Below are positions 1-7,015 of a DNA stretch of 64,000 bases, piece by piece. Where the stretch lies: positions 124,001 through 188,000 of the forward strand of contig NZ_FNFM01000006.1 in the NCBI RefSeq assembly GCF_900101095.1, written 5' to 3'. Origin of the DNA: Actinopolyspora mzabensis. Its GTDB lineage: Bacteria; Actinomycetota; Actinomycetes; Mycobacteriales; Pseudonocardiaceae. How positions within the stretch are numbered: position 1 is the first letter of the stretch; every line of letters starts with the position of its first letter. The notes below the pieces were generated by a model. It saw nothing but the letters and a program-made list of their open reading frames with translations. It made no database searches and had not been told where the DNA came from. The position numbers and the translations under genes were made by a program.

Positions 1-579
1 GAAGGCGTTCGCGGTGTCCGCGACCTCCCAAACACCGAAGATCAGGTGTTTGCCGCTCTTGTCACTGGGCAGCTGACCGGTGTGGGTGACGGTGAAGTCG
101 GGCTGCGCACCGTTGTAGTCCACCGTGAAGAAGGGTTGCAGCTCCAGGTCGCTGCGGGTCAGCTGCTGACTCGGGTCGTAGCTGTCCTTCGTGATGAAGT
201 AGCGGAACGACTCGGTGGAGTGCGCCGCGGTGAGCTCCCAGCGGAACTGCAGGCTCTGCCCCGCGTTCACGTCGGTGGCGGGCCAGTTGCCGTTGCGCGG
301 CTCGTCGAGCTCGGAGAACCGGCTGTTGCCGCCGCTGCAGAGCTGGCCGTCGGAAGGACCGCCCGAGGGGAAGTTCCCGGGCCCTTCCACGCTCTGCGGC
401 TCCCACTGGATGGAGCCGCAGTCGCTGACAGTGCCCTCGGCGCAGTACGCCTGCCTGCTCATCGGGTTCTGCGTGTAGCCGTGGCCGACGGCGGCACCCG
501 AGGTGACCATGGGAAGCGCCAGCGGTACGACCGCGAAGGCCGTGATGCCGAGCGCCCGCTTGATCCGTTTGGTGAGCAT
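1..579 (-). CDS. Secreted lytic polysaccharide monooxygenase (AA10, chitin-binding type), 3' end outside window
   Basis: The 193 visible residues begin with a basic, hydrophobic signal peptide that should be cleaved before His33, giving the mature N-terminus HGY typical of AA10 copper monooxygenases. The second histidine of the copper brace is most likely His120 in the AAHSTESFRYFIT stretch. Paired cysteines (46, 54, 81) fit the family's disulfide-rich N-terminal loop. AA10 enzymes oxidatively cleave crystalline chitin or cellulose outside the cell. The start is chosen for its AAGGGAG ribosome site. The C-terminus, including any carbohydrate-binding module, lies beyond the window. Two DasR-like sites upstream favour chitin as substrate, which is inference. 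Confidence 0.9.
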   Translation of the reverse strand, partial: MLTKRIKRALGITAFAVVPLALPMVTSGAAVGHGYTQNPMSRQAYCAEGTVSDCGSIQWEPQSVEGPGNFPSGGPSDGQLCSGGNSRFSELDEPRNGNWPATDVNAGQSLQFRWELTAAHSTESFRYFITKDSYDPSQQLTRSDLELQPFFTVDYNGAQPDFTVTHTGQLPSDKSGKHLIFGVWEVADTANAF

Positions 580-682
580 GGGTACTCCCTTCGTTGCTCG
601 TTGTAACCGGAAAAGCTACGGATGAGCTCGGGGCCGTCGGCAGCTCCGTTTCGCGTAATCCGAGGCGGATGATCACCATCAC

Positions 683-698
683 TTTGGTCCAGACCTCA
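683..698. promoter_or_regulatory. DasR-like operator (dre), distal copy
   Basis: The core GGTCCAGACC (686-695) differs by one base from the palindrome at 710-719 and matches the known Streptomyces DasR consensus TGGTCTAGACCA closely. It lies about 107 bp upstream of the LPMO start. Confidence 0.6.
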
Positions 699-706
699 TA
701 ACAGGT

Positions 707-722
707 TCTGGTCTAGACCTAT
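707..722. promoter_or_regulatory. DasR-like operator (dre), perfect palindromic core
   Basis: The core GGTCTAGACC (710-719) is a perfect 10-bp palindrome preceded by CT, as in the dre consensus of the GntR regulator DasR, which responds to glucosamine phosphates. With the neighbouring site it forms a pair spaced 24 bp apart. Amino-sugar control of the LPMO gene is inferred. Confidence 0.7.
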
Positions 723-917
723 AGGCCGAATGGCGTAGCGCACCACTCTGTCAGGTGGGGAAAGTGCTCGTCTCTTGCGCCGCTGCGGGACTGCCCCGAG
801 CACGCGGAGCCGAGCGAGCACGTCCGTCGGGTGCGGAGTTCGTCGGCGCCTCCGACCGGGGTCGGACGAGGCCATCGGCAAGGGGCCATCGCGCGCTCCG
901 CACGCCACGGGAGTCCC

Positions 918-945
918 GGCGGTTTCGGGGGAAATCGACGCCGCC
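918..945. repeat. Short hairpin repeat P (degenerate copy)
   Basis: Arms CGGTTTC and GAAATCG flank the loop GGGG, followed by ACGCCG, as in the other P copies. It lies in the 476-bp space between the LPMO and the tRNA gene, which otherwise holds only the DasR-like sites and the tRNA terminator. Confidence 0.55.
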
Positions 946-1017
946 CGACTCGGGAATCCCGCGACCTCGCAACTCACCGGAGCTCGTGGTGCCGCGTGGA
1001 GTCGCCGTACCGAAGAA

Positions 1018-1056
1018 ACGAAGAACCCGCCGGGGCTCGCCCGGCGGGTTCTTCGT
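1018..1056 (-). terminator. Terminator of tRNA-Gly
   Basis: A perfect 17-bp stem (1018-1034 with 1040-1056) closes a 5-nt loop directly after the tRNA CCA end. The A/T-rich foot AAGAA/TTCTT would let it work in either direction. Confidence 0.85.
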
Positions 1057-1130
1057 GGAGCGGATGACGGGATTCGAACCCGCGACCCTCACCTTGGCAA
1101 GGTGATGCGCTACCGCTGCGCTACATCCGC
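1056..1130 (-). tRNA. tRNA-Gly (anticodon GCC)
   Basis: On the minus strand the cloverleaf is complete: acceptor GCGGATG/CATCCGC, D-stem GCGC/GCGC, anticodon stem TCACC/GGTGA with loop TTGCCAA, and T-arm loop TTCGAAT. Discriminator T and CCA are encoded (1056-1059). It reads glycine GGC/GGU codons. No integrase or attachment-site duplication accompanies it. Confidence 0.97.
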
Positions 1131-1292
1131 ACGATCCGTATTCGACTCTCACACCGGCCCGTCGGCCGCTGTGACAACTACTCTAACCCATGCCGGGCGG
1201 GCGCGGAAAAGGGGGGTCGGCACGGCCCTCACCCCTCCTCGTACGTGCCTGGAGGCCCCGCGCGGGGCTCGCCACGCGGCGGAAGTGCTCGA

Positions 1293-1694
1293 TCAGGACG
1301 GGCCCGCACGTGTCGGTTCGACACGCAGTACCACCCGTCGCTCCGCCCACATGGCCGCGCGGTACTGCTCCCAGTCCTCGTGCTCACCCGAGATGTCGCG
1401 GTAGTACTCCTCGAGCAGCGGCATCGCCTCGGGCAGCCGCACGATCTCGGCCGTGCCGTCCACCTGGATCCACCGGCCGAAGAACTCGTCGGGCAGCACG
1501 CACAGCCACACCCGCCGGTCCCTGCCGATGTTGGCGACCTTGGCGGTGTTCGCCTTGGTGCTGACGGTGATCCGACCACCGGAATCCACAGTGGCCAGTA
1601 TCGGACTCAGCTGTGGCTCACCGTCCGAGCGTCGGGTGGCCAGCACGGCGTGGTGCTGTTCGCGCACGATTCCGCGTGCCCGGTCCAGATCCAT
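1293..1694 (-). CDS. PPOX-class (pyridoxamine oxidase-fold) F420/FMN-dependent enzyme
   Basis: This 133-residue protein has the split-barrel fold of the F420-dependent TIGR03618/Rv1155-like family: an N-terminal helix, the HHAVLATRRSDGEPQLSPI strand pair, a KANTAKVANI cofactor segment and a WIQVDGTAEIV strand. Such enzymes reduce small substrates with deazaflavin or bind FMN or haem-related ligands; the substrate here is unknown. An open frame continues upstream, but GGGAGG lies just before the ATG at 1694 and the family length fits. It has no operon partner: the next gene on the right is divergent. Confidence 0.85.
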   Translation of the reverse strand: MDLDRARGIVREQHHAVLATRRSDGEPQLSPILATVDSGGRITVSTKANTAKVANIGRDRRVWLCVLPDEFFGRWIQVDGTAEIVRLPEAMPLLEEYYRDISGEHEDWEQYRAAMWAERRVVLRVEPTRAGPS

Positions 1695-1978
1695 CGAACC
1701 TCCCGGTCGTCGCTGCCCGGGAGCCGGTCCGGCTCTCCCGCCAGCCGACTCCTCTATCGGTGCTTCGCCCGCGCCGCGGCTTTCGCCCCGGGTTTCGTGG
1801 GTGTTCGGCACCACTCCCGATGGTTGAGCCCACCTCGATTCCTCCGGAAGAGTAAAACCGCGGTCGTGTTCGGCGCATCCGCGGAACTCACGCGGTACGG
1901 TGGGATCACGGTTGCCGATCAAGCCGGTACGGGCCGTCGCTGGCCCGGACCGTGCCCGACCAGTGCGTGGAGGCGGTA

Positions 1979-2416
1979 ATGAACCGCGCGGTACGTGGTT
2001 CCGACGGTCGGAGATGGACCCTCAAGACCAACATCGAGTGGAGTGATCCGCTCCAGGTCGACGAGTGGGAGCTCGATGTCAGTGGCGGTCGTTCCCCCGG
2101 CGTCGTGATGGGGACGATCGTGTTCGTGATGATCGCGGCGTTCCTCCTCTGGACACCGACCGCCGTGATCGTCCCGATCTGGGTGGTTCTGGCGCTGCTC
2201 GTGCTGATCCTGTTCTTCCCGGTCCGCTGGTTGGTGCGCAGGCCGTGGACGGTCATCGCGGACACACCCGGCGACACCGACGAGCACCCACCGGAGCGAT
2301 GGGTCGGCGTCGTACGCGGGGCACTCACGGCGCGGCAGGAAAGTGCCCGGGTGGCGCGCAACATCGAGCTCTACGCCGAACCGGACATGAACGGAGCACT
2401 GCAACCGGTGGAGTGA
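1979..2416 (+). CDS. Conserved actinobacterial membrane protein (DUF983-like, tentative)
   Basis: This 145-residue protein has a short polar N-terminus (WTLKTNIEWSDP...DEWELDVSGG), two adjacent membrane helices (about residues 43-60 and 64-80) and a cytosolic tail ending in NIELYAEPD. ATG at 1979 is preferred over GTG at 1952 because GGAGG lies 4-5 bases before it. The sequence looks like a widely conserved actinomycete family of unknown function; the DUF983 label is from memory and uncertain. It stands alone ahead of the sensor kinase. Confidence 0.65.
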   Translation: MNRAVRGSDGRRWTLKTNIEWSDPLQVDEWELDVSGGRSPGVVMGTIVFVMIAAFLLWTPTAVIVPIWVVLALLVLILFFPVRWLVRRPWTVIADTPGDTDEHPPERWVGVVRGALTARQESARVARNIELYAEPDMNGALQPVE

Positions 2417-2430
2417 TCGGCCGCCATATG

Positions 2431-2461
2431 GGTGAGCCGCTGCCTCGTCGAACCGCTCACC
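2431..2461 (+). terminator. Possible terminator hairpin
   Basis: GGTGAGC and GCTCACC pair across 17 bases, beginning 14 bp after the stop of the preceding gene. There is no T-run, so the call is weak. Confidence 0.35.
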
Positions 2462-2527
2462 GACGAAACGGGCTCACTGGTCGTGGTTTCCTTGATTCCG
2501 CGCGTGATGACCGTGAATATATGAAGT

Positions 2528-4000
2528 GTGCTCGAGCTGTTGACTGAGCGGACAGTGCTCACCGTGATCGCCGCGCTGGCCGTGCTCGGCATGTTCGTGA
2601 TGCTGTGCCGTTCACGCCGAGTCAGCACGTCCAAGGAGGACGCGACGCTGGCGGCGTTGCACAACGTGACCAGCGCCGCGCCCCACCTGCGCCGGGGACT
2701 CGATCAGGAGTCGGCCGACGAGACCGCGCCCCACTTGCGAGCCCTGCTGTCCTGTCTCGCCGTGGGAATCGTCGACCCGGAGGGGACGCTGCTCGCCTGG
2801 GACGGCGGTGCCAACCACCACTACCGCGACACCACCGAGAGCATCGAGCGGGCCCTGCGCACCGGCAAGAGCGAGTACGTGGACCACTCCGACATCGTCT
2901 GCGACGAACGTCCCTGCCTGATGCGGCACGTCGTGATCGTGCCGCTCGAAGTGGAGGGGCTCAGCCGGGGTGCACTGGTGCTGATCACCGCGGGGGAGCG
3001 GAGCCGGTTGATCCGGGCCGCCACCGAGGTGGCCGAACACGTCACCTCGCAGCTGCGGTTGGCGGAACTCCAGGTGTCCCAACAGAAACTGGCCGAGGCG
3101 GAGGTCAGGGCGTTGCGGGCGCAGATCTCGCCGCACTTCGTCTACAACTCGCTGAACACGATCTCCGCGCTGATCCGCACCGATCCGGATCACGCCAGGG
3201 AGCTGATTCAGGAGTTCGCCGACTTCACCAGGTACTCGTTCCGGTCGAACGAGATGTATACGACCCTGGCGGACGAGATGCGCAACATCGACCGCTACCT
3301 GACGTTGGAATCCGCCAGGTTCGGTCCGGAGCGGTTGAACGTGCAGCTCAAAATCGCACCCGAGGTGCTTCCCGTGGTACTGCCGTTCCTGGCGCTGCAG
3401 CCGTTGGTGGAGAACGCGGTGCGCCACGGTCTGGCGAAGAAACCGGGTGGCGGGACGCTGTCGGTGGCCGCCGAGGACAACGGCAACGAGGCACTCATCA
3501 GCGTCGACGACAACGGGGTCGGCATGGACCCCCGGGAGCTGGAACTGGAGCTGGAAGGCAGCCACACCGAGGGGTCGCACGTCGGCCTGGGCAACGTCAA
3601 CGACCGGATGCGCGCGACGTTCGGCAACGACTACGGGTTGGTGGTGGAAACCGAACGCGACGCGGGGATGAAGGTCATCATGCGGGTGCCGAAGTTCGCG
3701 CCCGGAGTCCGGCCCCTCGCGCGTGAGCCGTTCGAGGAGATGGACTGTCCCCAGGTGCCTCCCGACCCGGAGCCCGATCCCGAGCCGCTACAGGAGGAAT
3801 GGCGGGTCGAATCCGATGGCACGGCTCCCCAGGAATTCGGGCCAGGGGAGTACGGAACCGGGGAGTTCGACACAGTGGATTCCGAGACAGCGGATTCCGA
3901 CACGGCGGAGGCCGACACGGCGGAGGCCGACACGGCGGATTCCGACACGGAGCAGCCCGTACGGGAAGCGATCTCCTCCGACTCCTCCACGGCAGGCTGA
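2528..4000 (+). CDS. LytS/YpdA-type sensor histidine kinase
   Basis: This 490-residue kinase has one N-terminal membrane anchor (about residues 5-25), a GAF-like sensory region, a His_kinase (PF06580) phosphoacceptor segment with His203 in AQISPHFVYNSL, and an HATPase domain with N-box LVENAVRHGL (about 295) and G-boxes DDNGVGMD and GLGNVNDR. The family phosphorylates LytTR regulators, and one lies 1.7 kb downstream. The GTG start gives a full anchor. The last ~75 residues are an acidic, proline-rich tail with tandem 5-residue repeats (DTAEA/DTADS), encoded by imperfect 15-bp DNA repeats near 3885-3950. By analogy with BtsS/YpdA kinases it may sense pyruvate or a related acid that the nearby symporter imports; this is inference. 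Confidence 0.88.
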   Translation: MLELLTERTVLTVIAALAVLGMFVMLCRSRRVSTSKEDATLAALHNVTSAAPHLRRGLDQESADETAPHLRALLSCLAVGIVDPEGTLLAWDGGANHHYRDTTESIERALRTGKSEYVDHSDIVCDERPCLMRHVVIVPLEVEGLSRGALVLITAGERSRLIRAATEVAEHVTSQLRLAELQVSQQKLAEAEVRALRAQISPHFVYNSLNTISALIRTDPDHARELIQEFADFTRYSFRSNEMYTTLADEMRNIDRYLTLESARFGPERLNVQLKIAPEVLPVVLPFLALQPLVENAVRHGLAKKPGGGTLSVAAEDNGNEALISVDDNGVGMDPRELELELEGSHTEGSHVGLGNVNDRMRATFGNDYGLVVETERDAGMKVIMRVPKFAPGVRPLAREPFEEMDCPQVPPDPEPDPEPLQEEWRVESDGTAPQEFGPGEYGTGEFDTVDSETADSDTAEADTAEADTADSDTEQPVREAISSDSSTAG

Positions 4001-4027
4001 AGCGCGTTCCCGTGCTCTCGGGTCCGT

Positions 4028-4056
4028 CCGCCGGGCCCGAGCGATCGGCCCGGCGG
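4028..4056 (+). terminator. Terminator after sensor kinase gene
   Basis: A 10-bp GC stem (CCGCCGGGCC/GGCCCGGCGG) with a 9-nt loop lies 28 bp past the stop codon. The rest of the 4001-4206 gap shows nothing recognisable. Confidence 0.6.
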
Positions 4057-4206
4057 GCGGAGCCACCGGTCCGGGGTGCCGGGCGGATCCGTGGCCGGGG
4101 CGCTGCGCCCGGTAACCGGGTACACGGGTGAGTGCCGCCATCCCGCTCGCGGCCCGGCGCGCGGTCGAGTCGTCGACGGTGCGTTTATCGGCAGTAACGT
4201 GGGGGC

Positions 4207-5115
4207 ATGAACGACAAGTCCTCCCAGAAATTCACCGCCACGCTTTCGGACAGGATTTCGGAGAAACTGCCCGGAAAACTGGCCGAACGCGCCGAGCGGG
4301 GCCCGGTGGTGCCCGTGGTCAAACTGCACGGCCCGATCACTCCGACGCCGTCGCCGGTGAGCCGCCCCTCGATATCGCTGCACACCGTGGAATCCGCACT
4401 GACCCGCGCGTTCTCCTTCGACCGGCTGTCCGGCGTGGCGCTCGTCATCAACTCACCGGGCGGTGCCGCCACGCAGTCCGCCCTGGTGGCCGAACGCATC
4501 CGGAGCCTGGCCGCCAAGAAGGAGGTGCCGGTGCTGACCTTCTGCGAGGACGTGGCCGCTTCCGGGGGGTACTGGCTCGCCTGTGCCGGGGACGAGGTCT
4601 ATGCCCACGCGAGTTCGATGGTGGGATCCATCGGCGTGGTCAGCGCCGGTTTCGGGATGGAGGAACTCATCAGGCGGATCGGGGTCGAACGCCGGGTGCA
4701 CGCCGCGGGTCAGCACAAGACTCGCCTCGACCCGTTCCGCCCCGAGAACGCCGAGGACGTGCAGTGGCTGCAGGGCATGCAGCAGGAACTGCACACCCAG
4801 TTCGCGGACTGGGTGCGGCAGCGTCGCGGGAACTCGTTGGACGAGTCCACCGAGGACCTGTTCTCCGGTGAGGTCTGGACCGGAAGGCGAGCCAAGGAAC
4901 TGGGGCTGGTGGACGGACTCGGCAACCTGCGTGACGTGGTGTCCCAACGGTTCCCCGAGTCGCACCTGGTGTCGGTGGAACCGCGCAAACCGCTGCTGGC
5001 GCGGTTGGGAATGACCGGTCCCGCCGGTGGAGCCCAGGGGTTGGCGGCCGGGATGGCGCAGGCGCTGTTCGACACCGCCGAGAACAGGGCCACTTGGTCC
5101 CGCTTCGGGCTTTGA
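4207..5115 (+). CDS. S49 serine peptidase, SppA/SohB-like
   Basis: This 302-residue protein carries the S49 Ser-Lys dyad: Ser119 in VAASGGYWLAC and Lys171 in GQHKTRLDPF, 52 residues apart as in SohB/SppA. It also has the INSPGG oxyanion strand and the GSIGV segment. The family degrades cleaved signal peptides and membrane protein fragments. No N-terminal membrane anchor is visible, so it is probably cytosolic or membrane-associated. It sits between the sensor kinase and its likely response regulator, with a terminator before it and the 111-bp repeat after it, so it is probably its own transcription unit. Confidence 0.88.
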   Translation: MNDKSSQKFTATLSDRISEKLPGKLAERAERGPVVPVVKLHGPITPTPSPVSRPSISLHTVESALTRAFSFDRLSGVALVINSPGGAATQSALVAERIRSLAAKKEVPVLTFCEDVAASGGYWLACAGDEVYAHASSMVGSIGVVSAGFGMEELIRRIGVERRVHAAGQHKTRLDPFRPENAEDVQWLQGMQQELHTQFADWVRQRRGNSLDESTEDLFSGEVWTGRRAKELGLVDGLGNLRDVVSQRFPESHLVSVEPRKPLLARLGMTGPAGGAQGLAAGMAQALFDTAENRATWSRFGL

Positions 5116-5152
5116 AGTTGATTCCCGGCTCGGTGGTCGCGGGTGGTGCTGT

Positions 5153-5263
5153 GGCGGAACCTCGCGCACGGCTCTCGCCGCGGGTGCCCCGACATCGGGT
5201 AGCGCCCTACACAACGTCGGGGCCGTCCCCGCGAGAGCCGCACCGGAGAACCCGCGGCGGTGC
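5153..5263 (+). repeat. 111-bp structured 3'-UTR element, copy A1
   Basis: Begins GGCGGAACCTC 37 bp after the sppA-like stop and ends GCGGCGGTGC. Outer arms CGGCTCTCGC/GCGAGAGCCG, inner stem GCCCCGAC/GTCGGGGC (8 perfect pairs), and an apical hairpin GTAG-CGCC-CTAC. The outermost part of the stem has two mismatches. It shares its exact length with copies at 12080, 33817, 36983 and 61613. Confidence 0.85.
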
Positions 5264-5308
5264 CGCCCGCGAGGGCGGTCGGAGTTCGGCTTCGCGGCGA
5301 GTGGCCCG

Positions 5309-5380
5309 GCGATTTCGTGGGAAATTGACGCCGGCGGGGCCGCACCGCCCCCAGTGGAGCGTCGATTTCGCGAGAGAGCG
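5309..5380 (+). repeat. Two short hairpin repeats P downstream of A1
   Basis: At 5309-5334 arms CGATTTC/GAAATTG enclose GTGG; at 5361-5380 a degraded copy reads CGATTTCGCGAGAGAGCG. They lie 46 and 98 bp past the 111-bp element and complete the content of the 547-bp gap before the response regulator. Confidence 0.65.
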
Positions 5381-5662
5381 AGCTCGCCCCGAGCCGGAGC
5401 CGACACATGCACCGGACCGCGGTGACCCGCACGGTCGTTTCCCTCTGACGAGGGAAAATCGGCGAAGTGTTGCATCGATCGTGCGAATGCGGTCGTACCC
5501 ACCCGGCGAAACGTGAATGCGGGGGCTTAGGTTGAATGCGGTGAGTGTGTTGACTCACTCACGGTCGGTTCGTTCCGGACGGTTCCACGGGCGGACTCCA
5601 CGACGTTCGGTGGAGTCGGCCGTGGACAGTGCCCGGTGTGCTCGGGAGGATTGGGCGTTGCC

Positions 5663-6586
5663 GTGAGTACCCCATATCGCATCAACGGTTCCCGTGATCG
5701 CGTAGAACGCGCCGGTTCCGGTGCCGGCGGTTCGGACGGTGGCGGGCTCGTAGTGCTCGTCGTCGACGACGAGGAGCCGGGAATCACGACGACCCGTGAC
5801 ATGCTCAACGGCAATTCACGGGTCGGCAAGGTGCTGACCGCCTTCGACGCCGCCGAGGCGCTGCGGCTGCTGCGGCAGGACAACCCGGATCTCGCCGGAC
5901 GCCCCTCCGACGCGCCCCTGGTCGACGCCGTTTTCATCGACGTCGCGATGCCGGGACTGACCGGAATGGACCTCGCCAGGGTGCTCTTCTCGTTCGAGAA
6001 CGCCCCCGCCCTGGTGTTCATAACCGCCCACGGCGAGAACGCGCTGGAGGCGTTCGACCTGGGGGCCATCGACTACGTCATGAAACCGGCCAGCCCGGAA
6101 CGGATGGAACGGGCGCTGCGCAAGGTGCAGCGGATCAGCACCCCGCTGGAGGGCTCCTCCGGCGACCGTTCCGCCCTGAACGCCGGCTCGACCGGTGCGG
6201 CGCTCGAACCGGCCGGACAGGACGACCACTCGGTCATCCCGGTGGAGCTCGGCGGCACCACCCGCCTGGTGCAGCGTTCCCAGGTGCGCTGGGTGGAGGC
6301 CCAGGGGGACTACGCGCGGCTGCACACCGACGAGGGCTCCCACCTGGTGCGGATTCCGCTCGCGCAGCTGGAGGAGAAGTGGGCGGACGCCGGTTTCGTC
6401 CGCATCCACCGGTCCTATCTGGTCTCGTTGAACCTCATAAACGAGCTGCGCATGTCGTCCTCCGGATATTCGGTGTTGATCGCCGGAGGTCAGTACCGCG
6501 AGACTCGTGAACTGCCGGTCAGTCGCAGGCACACCAGGGAACTCAAGGACCGGCTGGTGCGGTCACCCCGGCCACCCCGGGAATGA
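5663..6586 (+). CDS. LytTR-family response regulator
   Basis: This regulator of about 307 residues has a receiver domain starting at VLVVDDEEPG, phosphoacceptor Asp93 in FIDVAMPG, the switch Thr in FITAHGE and Lys in YVMKPA. A variable linker leads to a LytTR DNA-binding domain (VRWVEAQGDYARLHT...FVRIHRSYLV). It is the natural partner of the LytS-type kinase upstream and is followed 36 bp later by a small membrane protein and a symporter, which are probable targets. GTG 5663 is preferred, with GGGAGGA upstream at longer than usual spacing; an in-frame GTG at 5636 is possible. Confidence 0.87.
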   Translation: MSTPYRINGSRDRVERAGSGAGGSDGGGLVVLVVDDEEPGITTTRDMLNGNSRVGKVLTAFDAAEALRLLRQDNPDLAGRPSDAPLVDAVFIDVAMPGLTGMDLARVLFSFENAPALVFITAHGENALEAFDLGAIDYVMKPASPERMERALRKVQRISTPLEGSSGDRSALNAGSTGAALEPAGQDDHSVIPVELGGTTRLVQRSQVRWVEAQGDYARLHTDEGSHLVRIPLAQLEEKWADAGFVRIHRSYLVSLNLINELRMSSSGYSVLIAGGQYRETRELPVSRRHTRELKDRLVRSPRPPRE

Positions 6587-6622
6587 CCCCGCGGGCCACC
6601 ACTTCTAAGAGGGTCGACGAAC

Positions 6623-7015
6623 GTGACTTCCAGCAGAACATCCGCCTCGCAGCAACGTCCCCCACGTCGTAAGCGGGTCGTGCTCGCGGACCGGCGCGGC
6701 GAACGCCGAGTCCCCCGCACGATCATCGAGCTGGAGGACCAGAGCAGCATGGGCGAGGCGATGGTGCGCGGGCTGGTGCGGGCCCAGCTGCGTACCTCGC
6801 TGCTGCTGGCGGGCATCAGCGTGCTGGTGCTCGGTGGACTTCCGATGCTGCTGCGCTGGGTGCCCCTCCTCTCGGAGATCCGGTTGTGGAACATTCCGCT
6901 GCCGTGGCTCGTCCTCGGGGTGCTGCCCTTCCCGTTCATCCTGCTGATCGGTTACGCGGCCACCCGTGCGGCGGAGCGGCACGAACGCGAGTTCGCCGAG
7001 TTGGTGCAGCGGTGA
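6623..7015 (+). CDS. Small membrane protein paired with symporter
   Basis: This 130-residue protein has a long basic cytosolic N-terminus (about 55 residues), then two membrane helices (LLLAGISVLVLGGLPMLL and LPWLVLGVLPFPFILLIGY) and a charged tail. Small two-helix proteins (DUF485 type) precede acetate/pyruvate symporters in many bacteria. This one has that place and topology, although family membership cannot be confirmed by eye. Its stop overlaps the symporter start (GTGA), implying coupled translation. Confidence 0.72.
   Translation: MTSSRTSASQQRPPRRKRVVLADRRGERRVPRTIIELEDQSSMGEAMVRGLVRAQLRTSLLLAGISVLVLGGLPMLLRWVPLLSEIRLWNIPLPWLVLGVLPFPFILLIGYAATRAAERHEREFAELVQR

Noticed and set aside
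1056-1130. tRNA-Gly as attachment site of an integrative element
   Set aside because: No integrase, excisionase or repeated tRNA 3' end was found nearby.
2065-3726. Alternative-frame ORFs in the kinase region
   Set aside because: Composition is Arg/Gly/Ala-rich without motifs, whereas the accepted frame has intact kinase boxes.
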